From AP-15 sp963701815 (GTDB lineage: Bacteria > Pseudomonadota > Alphaproteobacteria > ATCC43930 > CGMCC-115725), in assembly GCA_963701815.1 (NCBI GenBank), contig CAVPBN010000048.1, positions 1-64,000 on the forward strand: 64,000 nucleotides of DNA, given 5' to 3'. The notes below the pieces were generated by a model, which ran no database searches, was not told the DNA's origin, and saw only the letters and a program-made list of their open reading frames with translations. Both the position numbers and the translations under genes were made by a program. This document shows positions 1 through 8,285 of the stretch, one piece after another. Numbering within the stretch: position 1 is the stretch's first letter; the number at the start of each line of letters is the position of its first letter.

Positions 1-202
1 GCTGACGGAGTTTCATCTGAGTTCGCATCAGATCCGCGAAAATCCATTTCCTTTGCCTTTGGCGGCGACGTCGGTTCGGCGGAGCAGCGGAAGTAAGACG
101 AGTGCAGCAAGATCCCGGTAAGATCCTTTCCTAAAGGCCACAGCAAAATGAAGCCCTATCTGCGCCGCAACAAAACCGCCGGAGGAAATCGATCGCGGCT
201 AG

Positions 203-761
203 TCAGCGACGGGGCCGACCGCAGCGTTTGTCGAGCCGGCCGCCATCGGCGACCGCCATGACCACCAGGATCTCGGCCGGCCGCGCGCGTCGGCCAACGA
301 CACCGTGATCGTGTCGAAGTGGGCGAAGGACCATGGATCGTCCTTGTGCCCGAGCGGCACATCGAGAGTGGCGCCAGCCGACGCGACCTTGACGTTCGAA
401 GCGATGACGGCCTCTCCGCCGCCGATCGCGGCGCCGTCGGCCGGCCCAGCATCGGGTGGACGCAGGCGCCACCATGCTCCATCTCGCCGTGGACGCCGAC
501 CACGGCGCCTTTCCCGTCGGACACCGCCGGACCGCCGAGCAGTTTGACCAGTTCGGGCATCAGCCGGTCGCCGAGCGCCGCGCCCATCTCAAAGAGCGCC
601 CGCAGATCGTCCACCCGTCGCCCGGCGAACGGGTTGACGATCACCGCCATGCCGACCGCACGCACGGTCGGCCGCGGCGCCGGCACGCCGAGTTCGGAAA
701 AGACGACTTCGCGCAGCGTGACGATTTTGCGGATGTCGTCGTCATCGCGCGCTCCTTTCAC
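203..761 (-). pseudogene. Amino-acid synthesis (DUF1185) family protein, frameshifted
   Basis: The translation shows the hallmarks of the small DUF1185/'amino acid synthesis' family: DIRKIVT at the N-terminus, VIVNPFAGR, HGEMEHGGACVHPMLG, then DVPLGHKDDPWSFAHFDTI and AEILVVMAVADGGR at the C-terminus. These pieces lie in three minus-strand frames, so at least two indels are present, near 435 and near 275. A GTG at 761 that overlaps the stop of the upstream FAH gene is in frame with DIRKIVT. An ATG at 745 has a better Shine-Dalgarno (AAAGGAG) but is out of frame by one base. The exact biochemical role of the family is not established; it often sits beside FAH and dioxygenase genes, as here. Family match is confident; whether it is a true pseudogene or a sequencing problem is open. 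Confidence 0.7.
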
Positions 762-1696
762 TCGGCATCTTGCGGACGGTGGCGTTTGACCGCTTCGGGG
801 TTGGTCGAGTCGGCGCCCATATAGACGCCGCGCTCCCATTGCCGCTTCAGCGGATCGACGACCTTCAGCGCCATCCGGCCGACATGCTGGACCTCGATCT
901 CGACGGTCTCGCCGTCCTGCAAGGCGCCGAGTCCTTCGTGATTGGTGCCGCAGGCGATCAGATCGCCGGTGTTCAGGGTCATCACGGTCGAGGCGAACTC
1001 GATCAGCTCCGGCACCCGGTGCTCCATGTCGTCGGTGTTGTAGTTGTGGCGCAGCTGACCGTCGTTCCAGAAGCGCACGACGACGTCGTTGGGCTCGGGG
1101 ATCTCGTCGGCGGTGGCGATGCACGGGCCGATCGGAGCGAAGGTGTCGAACGACTTGCCGAGCCAGCTGCCGGCTTTCCAGGTCCGCCGCCCTTCGCCGC
1201 GCGCCGACACGTCAATGAGGCCGGTATAGCCGAAGACCGCGCTGCGCCAGTCCGCCTGCGTCACCTTTTTGGCCGGGCCCTTGATGACCAGTGCCAATTC
1301 GGCCTCGTGCATAAAGATCCACGGCTCGGCGAATTCGGGCAGCACGATCGTGTCGCCGGGCCCGACCACCGCCTCCGGGTTTTTCAGGAACATGTTCAGG
1401 GCCCGCGCCTCGCGCTGCGCGTGCTCCCAGTAATTGGCGATGCAACAAAGGATCTTGCCCGGCCGCGGCAAAGGCGGGCGCAGCCGCACCCGGTCGAGCG
1501 GCAATGCCTCGCCCTCGGCCGTCAGCTTTTCGAGCGTCGGGCGCAGCCGGTCGAACCCGTCGATCAGGCCCTGCATCGTCAATTGCGGGGTGTAGCCGCA
1601 CTCGACCACCCCGGCGAGGCCGACGACGCCGCGCTCGGTCATCAGCCCCGGCACCGGCCCGCCCGGCTCCGGCCCCTCGAACATCACCAGCTTCAT
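758..1696 (-). CDS. Fumarylacetoacetate hydrolase (FAH) family protein
   Basis: A 312-residue protein of the FAH superfamily, which hydrolyses or isomerises carbon-carbon bonds in 3-oxo acids from aromatic and sugar breakdown, using a divalent metal. Visible family features are the HEAELALVIKG segment carrying acidic metal ligands, GYTGLIDVSARG, the SWLGKSFDTFAPIGP segment and the closing GDLIACGTNHEGLG/GETVEIEV. The length is normal and the frame intact. It starts at an ATG and its stop overlaps the start of the DUF1185 gene downstream, so the two form an operon. The real substrate cannot be read from sequence. Confidence 0.85.
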   Translation of the reverse strand: MKLVMFEGPEPGGPVPGLMTERGVVGLAGVVECGYTPQLTMQGLIDGFDRLRPTLEKLTAEGEALPLDRVRLRPPLPRPGKILCCIANYWEHAQREARALNMFLKNPEAVVGPGDTIVLPEFAEPWIFMHEAELALVIKGPAKKVTQADWRSAVFGYTGLIDVSARGEGRRTWKAGSWLGKSFDTFAPIGPCIATADEIPEPNDVVVRFWNDGQLRHNYNTDDMEHRVPELIEFASTVMTLNTGDLIACGTNHEGLGALQDGETVEIEVQHVGRMALKVVDPLKRQWERGVYMGADSTNPEAVKRHRPQDAE

Positions 1697-1752
1697 GCTC
1701 GCCCCTCCCGGTTCTGCCGTTTTTGGGTCACCTTTTCATTTCGTGGGCAGCA

Positions 1753-2271
1753 TCAGATGCGCGTACGGGTGCCAGGCCACATCACGTAGGGCTCTTTCGC
1801 GTTCGGGTCCGGCGAGGTCGGGTAGCTCGCCATTTGCTTCGATGCCGGGCCGACGATCATCACGTGCGGCCCGGTCTTGACCCAGTGGTTGCCGGGCTCC
1901 TGCTTTGCCGCGTAGGGGTCGGTGTTGCTCGCCCCGGCGTCGCCGGCGAGCATGTAGATGAAACCGATCTTGTCGGGCGGCGCCGCATGGGTCGCCCGGG
2001 CGTGAGCCCATTCCATGGCGTTTGCATCGGCGCACATCGGGGTCGGGCCGAGCATCATGCAGGTGAAGCCGTTGCTGCCCTGCTTCAGCGTTTGCATTGT
2101 GCCGTTGTCCATCCGCGCGATCGTCGCATCGCGGACGATCTGCGCCGGCGCGGCGGTCGCGAGCTTTTTCAAATAGGCGGCATCGGCGCCTTGCTGCGCA
2201 CCTGCCGCGCCGGCGGCGGCGAGTAGCGGCGCGCCGAGCGCGAGGCCCGTCAGGATTTGTCGGACGGACAT
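1753..2271 (-). CDS. Secreted protein of unknown function
   Basis: A 172-residue protein. I chose the ATG at 2271 because GGGAGG lies just upstream and because it opens a clear signal peptide (MSVRQILTGLALGAPLLAAA, cleavage likely near AGAQQ). The mature part has a TMQTLKQGSNGFTCMM segment and an MCADANAMEW segment, giving two cysteines that could pair, and ends with KEPYVMWPGT. I do not recognise a named domain. It is 57 bases upstream of the FAH gene on the same strand, so it may be the first gene of that operon and work in the periplasm. Confidence 0.65.
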   Translation of the reverse strand: MSVRQILTGLALGAPLLAAAGAAGAQQGADAAYLKKLATAAPAQIVRDATIARMDNGTMQTLKQGSNGFTCMMLGPTPMCADANAMEWAHARATHAAPPDKIGFIYMLAGDAGASNTDPYAAKQEPGNHWVKTGPHVMIVGPASKQMASYPTSPDPNAKEPYVMWPGTRTRI

Positions 2272-2512
2272 GTTCCCTCCCCGCTGTTCAATTTGCTTCG
2301 GGAGCTTGCCTTGCCGCTGCTTTCTGCGCCAGCGGTTTCTCTTCGAACCCGCGCCGAACGGTTTACTCTTGCGCCGCCTTATGCCGCTCATCGAAGTCCG
2401 CCCCACGCCGTCATCCCATCGCATTATCGGATTGCAGCCAGCAGCAACTGGCTGTTGACAGGATTTATCCTCGAAGCGCGATATTGAACCAGCGTTAGCG
2501 AGGAGTGGCGGG
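2272..2512. other. Divergent intergenic region
   Basis: About 240 bases between a minus-strand secreted-protein gene and a plus-strand dioxygenase gene. It must hold promoters for both directions. No convincing operator or RNA structure was seen. Confidence 0.5.
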
Positions 2513-3363
2513 ATGCTGCAAATCCGCAAAATGGGGCCGCAGATCGGGGTCGAAATCACCGGGATCGACGTGAAGACAATGTCCGGCGACGAGTGGAACC
2601 GGATCTATCGCGCCTGGCTCGACCACAATGTCATGTGCGTGCGCGGACAGGAGCTGACGATCCCCGATTTCATCCGCTACAGCGAGCGCTTTGGCCCGGT
2701 GGTGCCGCACCCGTCGAAATCGACCCGGCATCCCGAACATCCGCAGATCACGATGCTCGGCATCGACAAATACGACGCCGCCGGCAAGTTGCGCGAGGAA
2801 ATCTATCGCCGCGGCGCCGAGGGCTGGCACACCGACGGGGCCTACAACCAGGCGCCGTTCAAGGCGACCCAGCTTTATGCGCTGGCGATCCCGAGCCGCG
2901 GCGGCAACACGCTATTCGCCAACGGCTACGCCGCCTATGACGCCCTGCCGCAGCGTCTGAAGGACCGGCTCGACCGGGTCGTCGGCGCGTTCGCCTATGG
3001 CGGGCGCCGCGGCAAATCGGCCTTGTTGAACCCGGAAGACCAGGAGTGGACACCGGTCTTTCACCCGGTCGTCCGGACCCATCCGGAGACCGGGCGCCGG
3101 TCGCTCTACTTCGACCCGGGCAAGATCTGCTACCTGGTCGGCGTCGAGGACAGCGAAAGCGATGAACTGATCGGGAATTGAAGCAGCGGATGATCGTCCC
3201 CGACGGGGAATACCACCATGTCTGGCGCAAGGGCGACATCGTGATCTGGGACAACCGATGCTCGTATCACCGGGCGGCCGGCGACTATCCGCCCGAGGAG
3301 GATCGCATCCATTGGCGGGTTTCGATCAACGATTTCGGCGTCGAAGCCTTGGCGGCGGAGTAA
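2513..3363 (+). CDS. TauD/TfdA-family Fe(II)/2-oxoglutarate dioxygenase, one frameshift
   Basis: A 2-oxoglutarate- and Fe(II)-dependent dioxygenase of the TauD/TfdA family. The first frame runs from the ATG at 2513 and carries the HxD iron motif in GWHTDGAYN and the FGPVVPHP segment. The distal iron-binding His (NRCSYHRAAGD) and the 2-oxoglutarate-binding Arg (DRIHWRVSI) follow in the next frame. The switch is at about 3175, where reading ATCGGGAATTG as ATCGGGGAATTG restores one protein of about 283 residues, the family's normal length. All catalytic residues are present, so this is either a homopolymer error or a very recent inactivation. The substrate is unknown; the neighbouring catabolic genes suggest an organic acid or ether. 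Confidence 0.8.
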
Positions 3364-3368
3364 CGGCG

Positions 3369-3837
3369 ATGAACATCGAAGTCGGTCCGTTCGAGGCCGG
3401 GCTCGGGGCCGAGATCCGCGGCGTCGACATCGGCGAACCGCTGTCCGTTGCCGATCGCGATGCGATCCGCGCCGCCTGGCTCGCTCACCTGGTCCTGCGG
3501 TTTCGCGGGCAGCCGCTCAGCGATGGGCAGCACATGGCGTTTCACCCGCCGGTTCGGCGAGCTCGAATTCAATCCCGCGGCATTGATCGCCAGGCAGTAC
3601 GGGGTCGAAACCCAGACCGCCGGACGCCGCCGCGAGATCCGCCTGAAATCTCGGTGATCTCGAACATCATCGAGGACGGCAAGGCGATCGGCGGGCTCGG
3701 CGACGGCGAGGCGTTCTGGCACACCGACAGCTCATTCGTCGACATACCGCCGGCGGCGAGCCTGCTGCGCTCGCTGGAAGCGCCGCCGCCGAGCGCCGGC
3801 GGGTCGACCTATTTCCTCAATATGTATTCGGCTTACG
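3369..3837 (+). pseudogene. Second TauD-family dioxygenase, frameshifted and truncated
   Basis: It starts 5 bases after the first dioxygenase and is a paralogue of it: GLGAEIRGVDIGEPLS, LVLRFRGQPL, then EAFWHTDSSFVDIPP with the HxD iron motif. Around 3540-3655 the true frame switches (MAFTRRFGELEFNPAAL lies in another frame) and then returns. Homology ends at NMYSAY near 3837, directly at a Shine-Dalgarno-like GAGGAGGAGA that belongs to the next small gene. The C-terminal half, with the second iron His and the Arg, is missing, so this copy cannot be active. The two dioxygenases probably formed a tandem pair. Confidence 0.75.
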
Positions 3838-3852
3838 AGGAGGAGAGACGAC

Positions 3853-4042
3853 GTGGCGCAGTCGGACCGATTACGCGAACTGGCCGTCGGGTATCGCGAG
3901 TTTGCCGATAAAGCCGGCGCACCCGCCATCTGGGGCGGCGCATGATGACCGCCCAGGACCTGAACGGGAGGCCGATGCGATCGACAACCGCAAGCAGCCT
4001 CACGAGGACGCGACAGGACGCCTATCCGTCCACCGAGACTAG
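3853..4042 (+). pseudogene. Small conserved hypothetical protein, frameshifted remnant
   Basis: Joining three frame segments gives a short protein: a GTG start at 3853, RLRELAVGYREFADKAGAPA, IWGARMMTAQDLEREADAID, ending near 4042. A strong GAGGAGGAGA ribosome site precedes it. It resembles the small helical proteins of alphaproteobacteria that read REFAEKAG..P.IWEARLR; no function is known to me. Two indels break it. Its 5' leader is fused directly to the truncated dioxygenase, marking a deletion junction near 3837. Confidence 0.4.
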
Positions 4043-4061
4043 TGGTGCAAACCAGACGCTT

Positions 4062-4132
4062 GCTCCCGGGCAAGTCCGCGACGAGATTGCTTTGCTTCGC
4101 TCGCAATGACGACTAATTGTTGTCATTGCGAG
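4062..4132. repeat. Inverted pair of REP-type palindromic repeats
   Basis: The minus strand of about 4065-4110 reads GTCATTGCGAGCGAAGC followed by AATCTCGTCGCGGA, a classic bacterial REP unit. After a 10-base spacer a second unit starts in the opposite orientation (GTCATTGCGAG at 4122-4132) and is cut off. Its missing second half, AGCGACGAAGCAATCTCG, is found at 5747-5764 on the far side of the IS110 element. Confidence 0.8.
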
Positions 4133-4377
4133 TTTCTGACCGGCCTGCGGCCGACCCGCCCTGGATGAAACCGGCACGGTGGCGGAGCGGGAGTATGATG
4201 GCCCGCCGTCGGACAGAGGTCGACGCTCCTTGGTGCTGGAAAGCCCGGTTGCGAGTTGGACCCGCGGAGCCTCGAAGACCCCCACTGGTGCCAGGGCGGC
4301 AACGCCTGGAGCGCGCTTGTTAGATTTCGTTTTGTTGGAGGCTCCCACCCCGGCGGCACAGGTGTGGAGGAAACGAC
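4133..4377 (+). ncRNA. IS110 left-end non-coding region, candidate bridge RNA
   Basis: Members of the IS110 group encode a structured bridge (seek) RNA in the non-coding end beside the transposase; in the IS110 subgroup it lies upstream of the gene. This 245-base stretch has no open frame of its own that makes sense and contains hairpin potential (for example CCAGG at 4291-4295 with CCTGG at 4305-4309). The RNA itself is inferred from family knowledge and position. I have not identified its target and donor loops. Confidence 0.45.
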
Positions 4378-5702
4378 ATGGAAGTAATGCACAAACGGGT
4401 AGCCGGTCTCGATGTCCACAAGAGCCTGCCCTCGCGAAGGCGGGGGCGACGGTCGTGGCCTGCGTGCGACTGATGGCTGGTCGCCGGCCGGCGCGGGAAT
4501 GCCGGACCTTTGCGACGACGACCGAGGGTCTGTTGGGCTTGCGGGACTGGCTGGCGGCGAGCCGGGTCACGCATGTCGCGATGGAAGCGACCGGTGTGTA
4601 TTGGACGCCGGTGTGGAAGATCCTGAGCGAGGGCGAGTTCGAGTTGGTCGTGGCCAACGCGGCGCACATCAAGCAGGTGCCGGGCCGCAAGACGGACATC
4701 AACGATGCGATGTGGATTGCCGACTTGCAGGCGTGCGGGCTGATCAAGGCCAGTTTCGTGCCGGAAGAAAACGTCCAGGAATTGCGTTCGTTGACCCGGA
4801 CCCGCAAGCAACTGGTGCGGGAGCAGACCCGGCATGTTCAGCGCATCGAGAAAACCCTCGAAGAGGCCAACATCAAGCTCGGCGCGGTGATCAGCGACCT
4901 GATGGGGGTGAGCGGTCGGCGGATGATCGAAGCCATGATCCCCACGGGTCAAGCCCGTGGGCTGAAGGCCCACGGCGAGCGCAACCCGCATCGATTGGCA
5001 GGCTTGGCCGAGCGCACCATCAAAGCCTCGCCAAAAGCGCTGTACGACGCCCTGCATGGCCGGCTGCGCGAGCATCACCGCTTTCTGCTGAAGGTCCATC
5101 TTCGGCAGTGGGACGCGCTCGATGCAGCGATCCGAGAGATCGACCGGCAAGTCGCCCGGCAGATCGAGCGCATGGACATGGAGGCAGCCGACGGGCAGCC
5201 GCCCTTTTGCGAGCTGATCCATCGCCTGTCTGCGATCCCCGGCGTCGCTCGCCTGTCGGCGACCGCCATTCTCGCCGAGATCGGCCGCGACATGGGCCGC
5301 TTCCCGACCGCCGGACATCTGGTCGCCTGGGCCGGGCTGTGTCCCGGCCAAAACGAGAGTGCCGGCAAACGCAAATCCGCGCGGCTGCGCCGCGGCGACC
5401 CGTGGCTGAAGACCATGCTCGTGCAATGTGCCTGGGCCGCCAAACGCGCCAAGGACAGCTACTATAGGGCGCAGTTCCATCGCCTGCGGGGCCGGCGCGG
5501 ACCGCAAAAAGCGATCTGCGCCGTCGCCGCTTCGATCCTGACCGCCATCTATCACATGCTGAAATCCGGCGCGCCGCATCGCGACCTCGGTGCCGACTAC
5601 TTCGATCGCCGCACGCCCGAAGCCAAAGCCAAACGCCTGCTCGCCCAGCTCGCCAAGCTCGGCTTCGCAGCACAACTCCAACCGCTTGCCGACGCAGCTT
5701 GA
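4378..5702 (+). pseudogene. IS110-family DEDD transposase, N-terminal frame broken
   Basis: The natural start is the ATG at 4378 (SD GGAGGAAA), giving MEVMHKRVAGLDVHK with the first catalytic Asp. From 4446 the rest reads in another frame: ATVVACVRLMAGRR, MEATGVYW with the Glu, KTDINDAMWIADL with the last two Asp, and the C-terminal IPGVARLSATAILAEIG and NESAGK segments with the conserved Ser region. Between the two parts lie 23 extra bases (4423-4445) that form a small palindrome; 24 would keep the frame. A second palindrome at 4941-4975 is read through in frame. Total length is about 440 residues, slightly above the family norm because of the inserts. As written the protein cannot be made whole. 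Confidence 0.85.
4941..4975 (+). repeat. Palindromic repeat inside the transposase reading frame
   Basis: CCCACGG at 4941-4947 pairs with CCGTGGG at 4956-4962, followed by CTGAAGGCCCACGG. The same unit, slightly diverged, is found in intergenic DNA at 8417-8452. In the protein it adds the stretch PTGQARGLKAH between EAMI and GERNPHRLAGLAE, where other IS110 transposases as I know them run straight on. The repeat is therefore probably an insertion that kept the frame. Confidence 0.6.
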
Positions 5703-5746
5703 TCCTCTCGTCATGCTACAGTGGTGAGGTTTCTTGTTAGGAGTAC

Positions 5747-5764
5747 AGCGACGAAGCAATCTCG
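5747..5764. repeat. Right half of the REP unit split by IS110
   Basis: AGCGACGAAGCAATCTCG is the standard second half of the REP unit whose first half (GTCATTGCGAG) is at 4122-4132. Confidence 0.7.
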
Positions 5765-5820
5765 GTCAAGGTACGCACCGGAGGGAATCATCTGTCTGGT
5801 TTGGTAAATGGGAGATGCCG

Positions 5821-6186
5821 ATGATCGAGGGAACGAAGTCGCCGAATGTCCGGCTCAAGAGGGCGTATGCGCAGCCGTCATCTGAAGACGGGACCCGCGT
5901 CCTCGTCGATCGCCTCTGGCCCCGCGGTGTGCGGAAAACCTCGGCTTCTATCGACCGTTGGATCAAGGATGTGGCGCCGAGCACCGAGCTGCGCAAATGG
6001 TTCGGGCATGACCCAATCCGTTGGGACGAGTTCCGGCGCAGATACCAAGCCGAATTGGCGCACCGTCCCGAAGCGCTCGACGAGCTCCGCGCCCTCGCGA
6101 AAGAGGGCCGGCTGACCCTGGTATATGCGGCTCACGACGAACTCCATAACGAGGCGGTCGTGCTGCGCGACCTGCTTATTCATTGA
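5821..6186 (+). CDS. DUF488 family protein
   Basis: A 121-residue intact protein of the DUF488 (YeaO-like) family: VRLKRAYAQPSSEDGTRVLV, DRLWPRGVRK, LRKWFGHDPIRWDEF and the C-terminal LTLVYAAHDELHNEAVVL are characteristic. I prefer the ATG at 5821 because GGGAG lies 7 bases upstream; an ATG at 5815 is also in frame. The biochemical role is not established. It follows the IS110 element and starts an accessory stretch. Confidence 0.8.
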   Translation: MIEGTKSPNVRLKRAYAQPSSEDGTRVLVDRLWPRGVRKTSASIDRWIKDVAPSTELRKWFGHDPIRWDEFRRRYQAELAHRPEALDELRALAKEGRLTLVYAAHDELHNEAVVLRDLLIH

Positions 6187-6348
6187 TCTGCCGATGGACG
6201 GGGAGATGGTTGGATTGGTGTCGCGCCCCGATGTGTCGGCGGCGGCCCGCAGACTGCCGGCGGCGATCTCCGCGCTTTTTCGGCAAAGGCGATCGCCGCT
6301 CGGGGAGTGCAACAAGCAAATTGCCGCCGCCTGCCCGGCGTCCCCGAT

Positions 6349-8068
6349 ATGAGTTTCCCGCTCGGCCGCGATGATCGCGGCGGACCGGCGATCCGGCAAT
6401 TTGAGCCCGCGCCGGGCTGGCCGGGTATTGCACCGACCTGGACATCCAGCGCCAAGGACATGGTCACCACTGCGCTCGGCCCCAGTCGCGTCTGGGCGAC
6501 GCTGGGGTTTGGCATCGTCAACGAGGTCTATTGGCCCTCCGCCGGCCGACCGCAAATCCGCGATCTCGGGTTCATCGTTGCCGGGCGGTCCAAATGGCAC
6601 GAGGTCAAACGGGTCGCCCGCTACCAGCTTTCGCTCCCCGAGCCTTTTATCCCGCTCCCGCGCGTGGTGCATGAGGGGGAGGGATACCGCCTCGAACTAG
6701 AGCTGTCGCCGGATCCGTCGCGAGACACGATCGTCATCGCCTTTCGGCTCACCGGCGAGGATATGGCGCTCTACGTGCTGCTCGCTCCCCATCTCGATGG
6801 GGGCGGATCGCACAACAATGCGCGCGCAGATGGCGTCCGGCTGGACCGGCATCCAACTCGACGAGGTTGGTTTTCCCATCCTCCTCGCCGCGAAGCTCCA
6901 AGAACATGCAGCACTCGACGGTTTGGGCGGCGTCGCTGCGATGGTCCGCCGAGCGGCCGGCTATCTGGCGCGGAACGGCCCGATCAGTCCCCAGGACCGG
7001 TGGGAGGAAAATCCCGGTATCAGCCCGTTCACGCTCGGCATCGAAATCGTCGCGCTTGTTGCCGCTGCCGATTATTTGTCGGCGGAAGACGGTCTCTACG
7101 CGCTCTCGCTCGCCGACTATTGGAACGAACGGCTGGAAGACTGGACTTACGTCGAGAGCGGAGCTTTTATCGAGGAATTCGGTGTCGAGGGCTATTACGT
7201 TCGGATTGCGCCGGCGCTGTCGGAGGGAGGGCTGTGCGGGCGGGTCGATGTGCGCAACCGGGGCAGCGCGAGCGTCGAAGCCTTGGCGTTGATCGGAATG
7301 GAATACCTCTATTTGCCCCGTTTGGGGCTGCGCGATCCAAAGGACCCGCGCATCCAGAACACACTCAAAATCAGCGAAAACATCCTCAAGGTCGAGACCC
7401 CGCACGGGATCGCCTATCACCGCTATAACGGGGACGGCTACGGGGAGCATGAGGACGGGAGCGCCTTCGACGGCAGCGGCGTCGGCCGCGGCTGGCCATT
7501 GCTGACGGGCGAGCGCGGCTATCTCGATGTCCTCCTCGGCATCGATCCTCTCCCTTACCTCGAAATGATGACGCGAATGACCGGACCGGGCGGGCTGATC
7601 CCGGAACAGGTATGGGATGGACCGGCAAAGCCTGAACTCGGGTTGGAGCCCGGCAAGCCGACAGGCAGCGCCATGCCCCTCGTTTGGGCGCACGCGGAAT
7701 TTTTGAACCTGCTGGCGGCGCGCCACCACGGACGCCCGCCGAAACTGCTGGCCAGCATCGAGCGCCGCTACCAGGCGCATCGGCCCGAGGCGGCGACTTG
7801 GCATTGGCGACGCTCCGAGCCCTTTGACCGGCTCCCACCCGGCCGCAATCTTTTGGTCGAAGGCGCCACTCCGTTTCATCTTCACCACGGATACGATGGG
7901 TGGCGCGAAATCAAGGACACGCCGTCAGTGCCGCAGGGGCTGGGGATGCACGGTGTCCGGCTCGATAAGGAGCTTCTTTCGGGTCACTCAAAGATCGATT
8001 TCACACTCTTTTTCCCCGAAGACGGTTCTTGGGAGGGCGCAGATCATCACGTAACCCTCCGGGAATGA
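6349..8068 (+). pseudogene. GH15 glucoamylase-like glucosidase with internal deletion
   Basis: The N-terminal part (ATG 6349: PGWPGIAPTWTSSAKDMVTT, RVWATLGFGIVNEVYWPSAG, LAPHLDGGGSHNNARADG) is the beta-sandwich domain of bacterial glucan 1,4-alpha-glucosidases. Near 6830 the sequence jumps, also changing frame, to TGIQLDEVGFPILLAAKLQE in the catalytic alpha/alpha barrel and continues to the end (PLVWAHAEFLNL, FHLHHGYDGW). Both catalytic Glu regions (QLDE and AHAEF) are kept. Roughly 200-300 residues linking the sandwich to the barrel are absent, against a usual length near 800. This is a real internal deletion plus a frame change and so a dead gene. Confidence 0.8.
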
Positions 8069-8285
8069 GCCTCCTGATCCGCGAGCGGCGGCAACATGCG
8101 CCACCGTGGTGCCCGCTGCTCCCGCCACAACGATCGTCTCGCGGCACATCCACCGATGCTTTGCGGCCGGCATGGACGAGCTGAATCCCGGGCCTTGAAT
8201 TGCCCCGGCGCCGGCAGATCGCGACGACGCGCTCAAGCGCCGCCTCGTTGGCGCCCGAGCAGGGCCCCAGGCAGGCCGGCGCGAT
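8069..8285. other. Intergenic region, nothing recognised
   Basis: No reading frame here has recognisable homology, and no RNA structure was seen. It leads into the MITE-like repeat. Confidence 0.5.

Larger units (their letters stand above)
4133..5746 (+). mobile_element. IS110-family insertion sequence inserted in a REP repeat
   Basis: The borders are inferred from the split REP unit: its left half ends at 4132 and its right half resumes at about 5747. That gives an element of roughly 1.6 kb with a single transposase gene, a long 5' non-coding end (about 245 bases) and a short 3' end (about 45 bases). There are no terminal inverted repeats and no clear target duplication, as is usual for IS110. 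Borders are good to within a few bases only. Confidence 0.7.

Noticed and set aside
1..202. Possible end of another gene at the window start
   Set aside because: No frame in the first 200 bases shows convincing coding character or homology.
4320..5759. 479-codon open frame antisense to the IS110 transposase
   Set aside because: Opposite a clear DEDD transposase; no independent start signal or homology.
8080..8285. Minus-strand frame with VAGAAGTTVAHVAAARG, possibly a universal-stress-protein remnant
   Set aside because: Too short and too weak to assign; could be chance.
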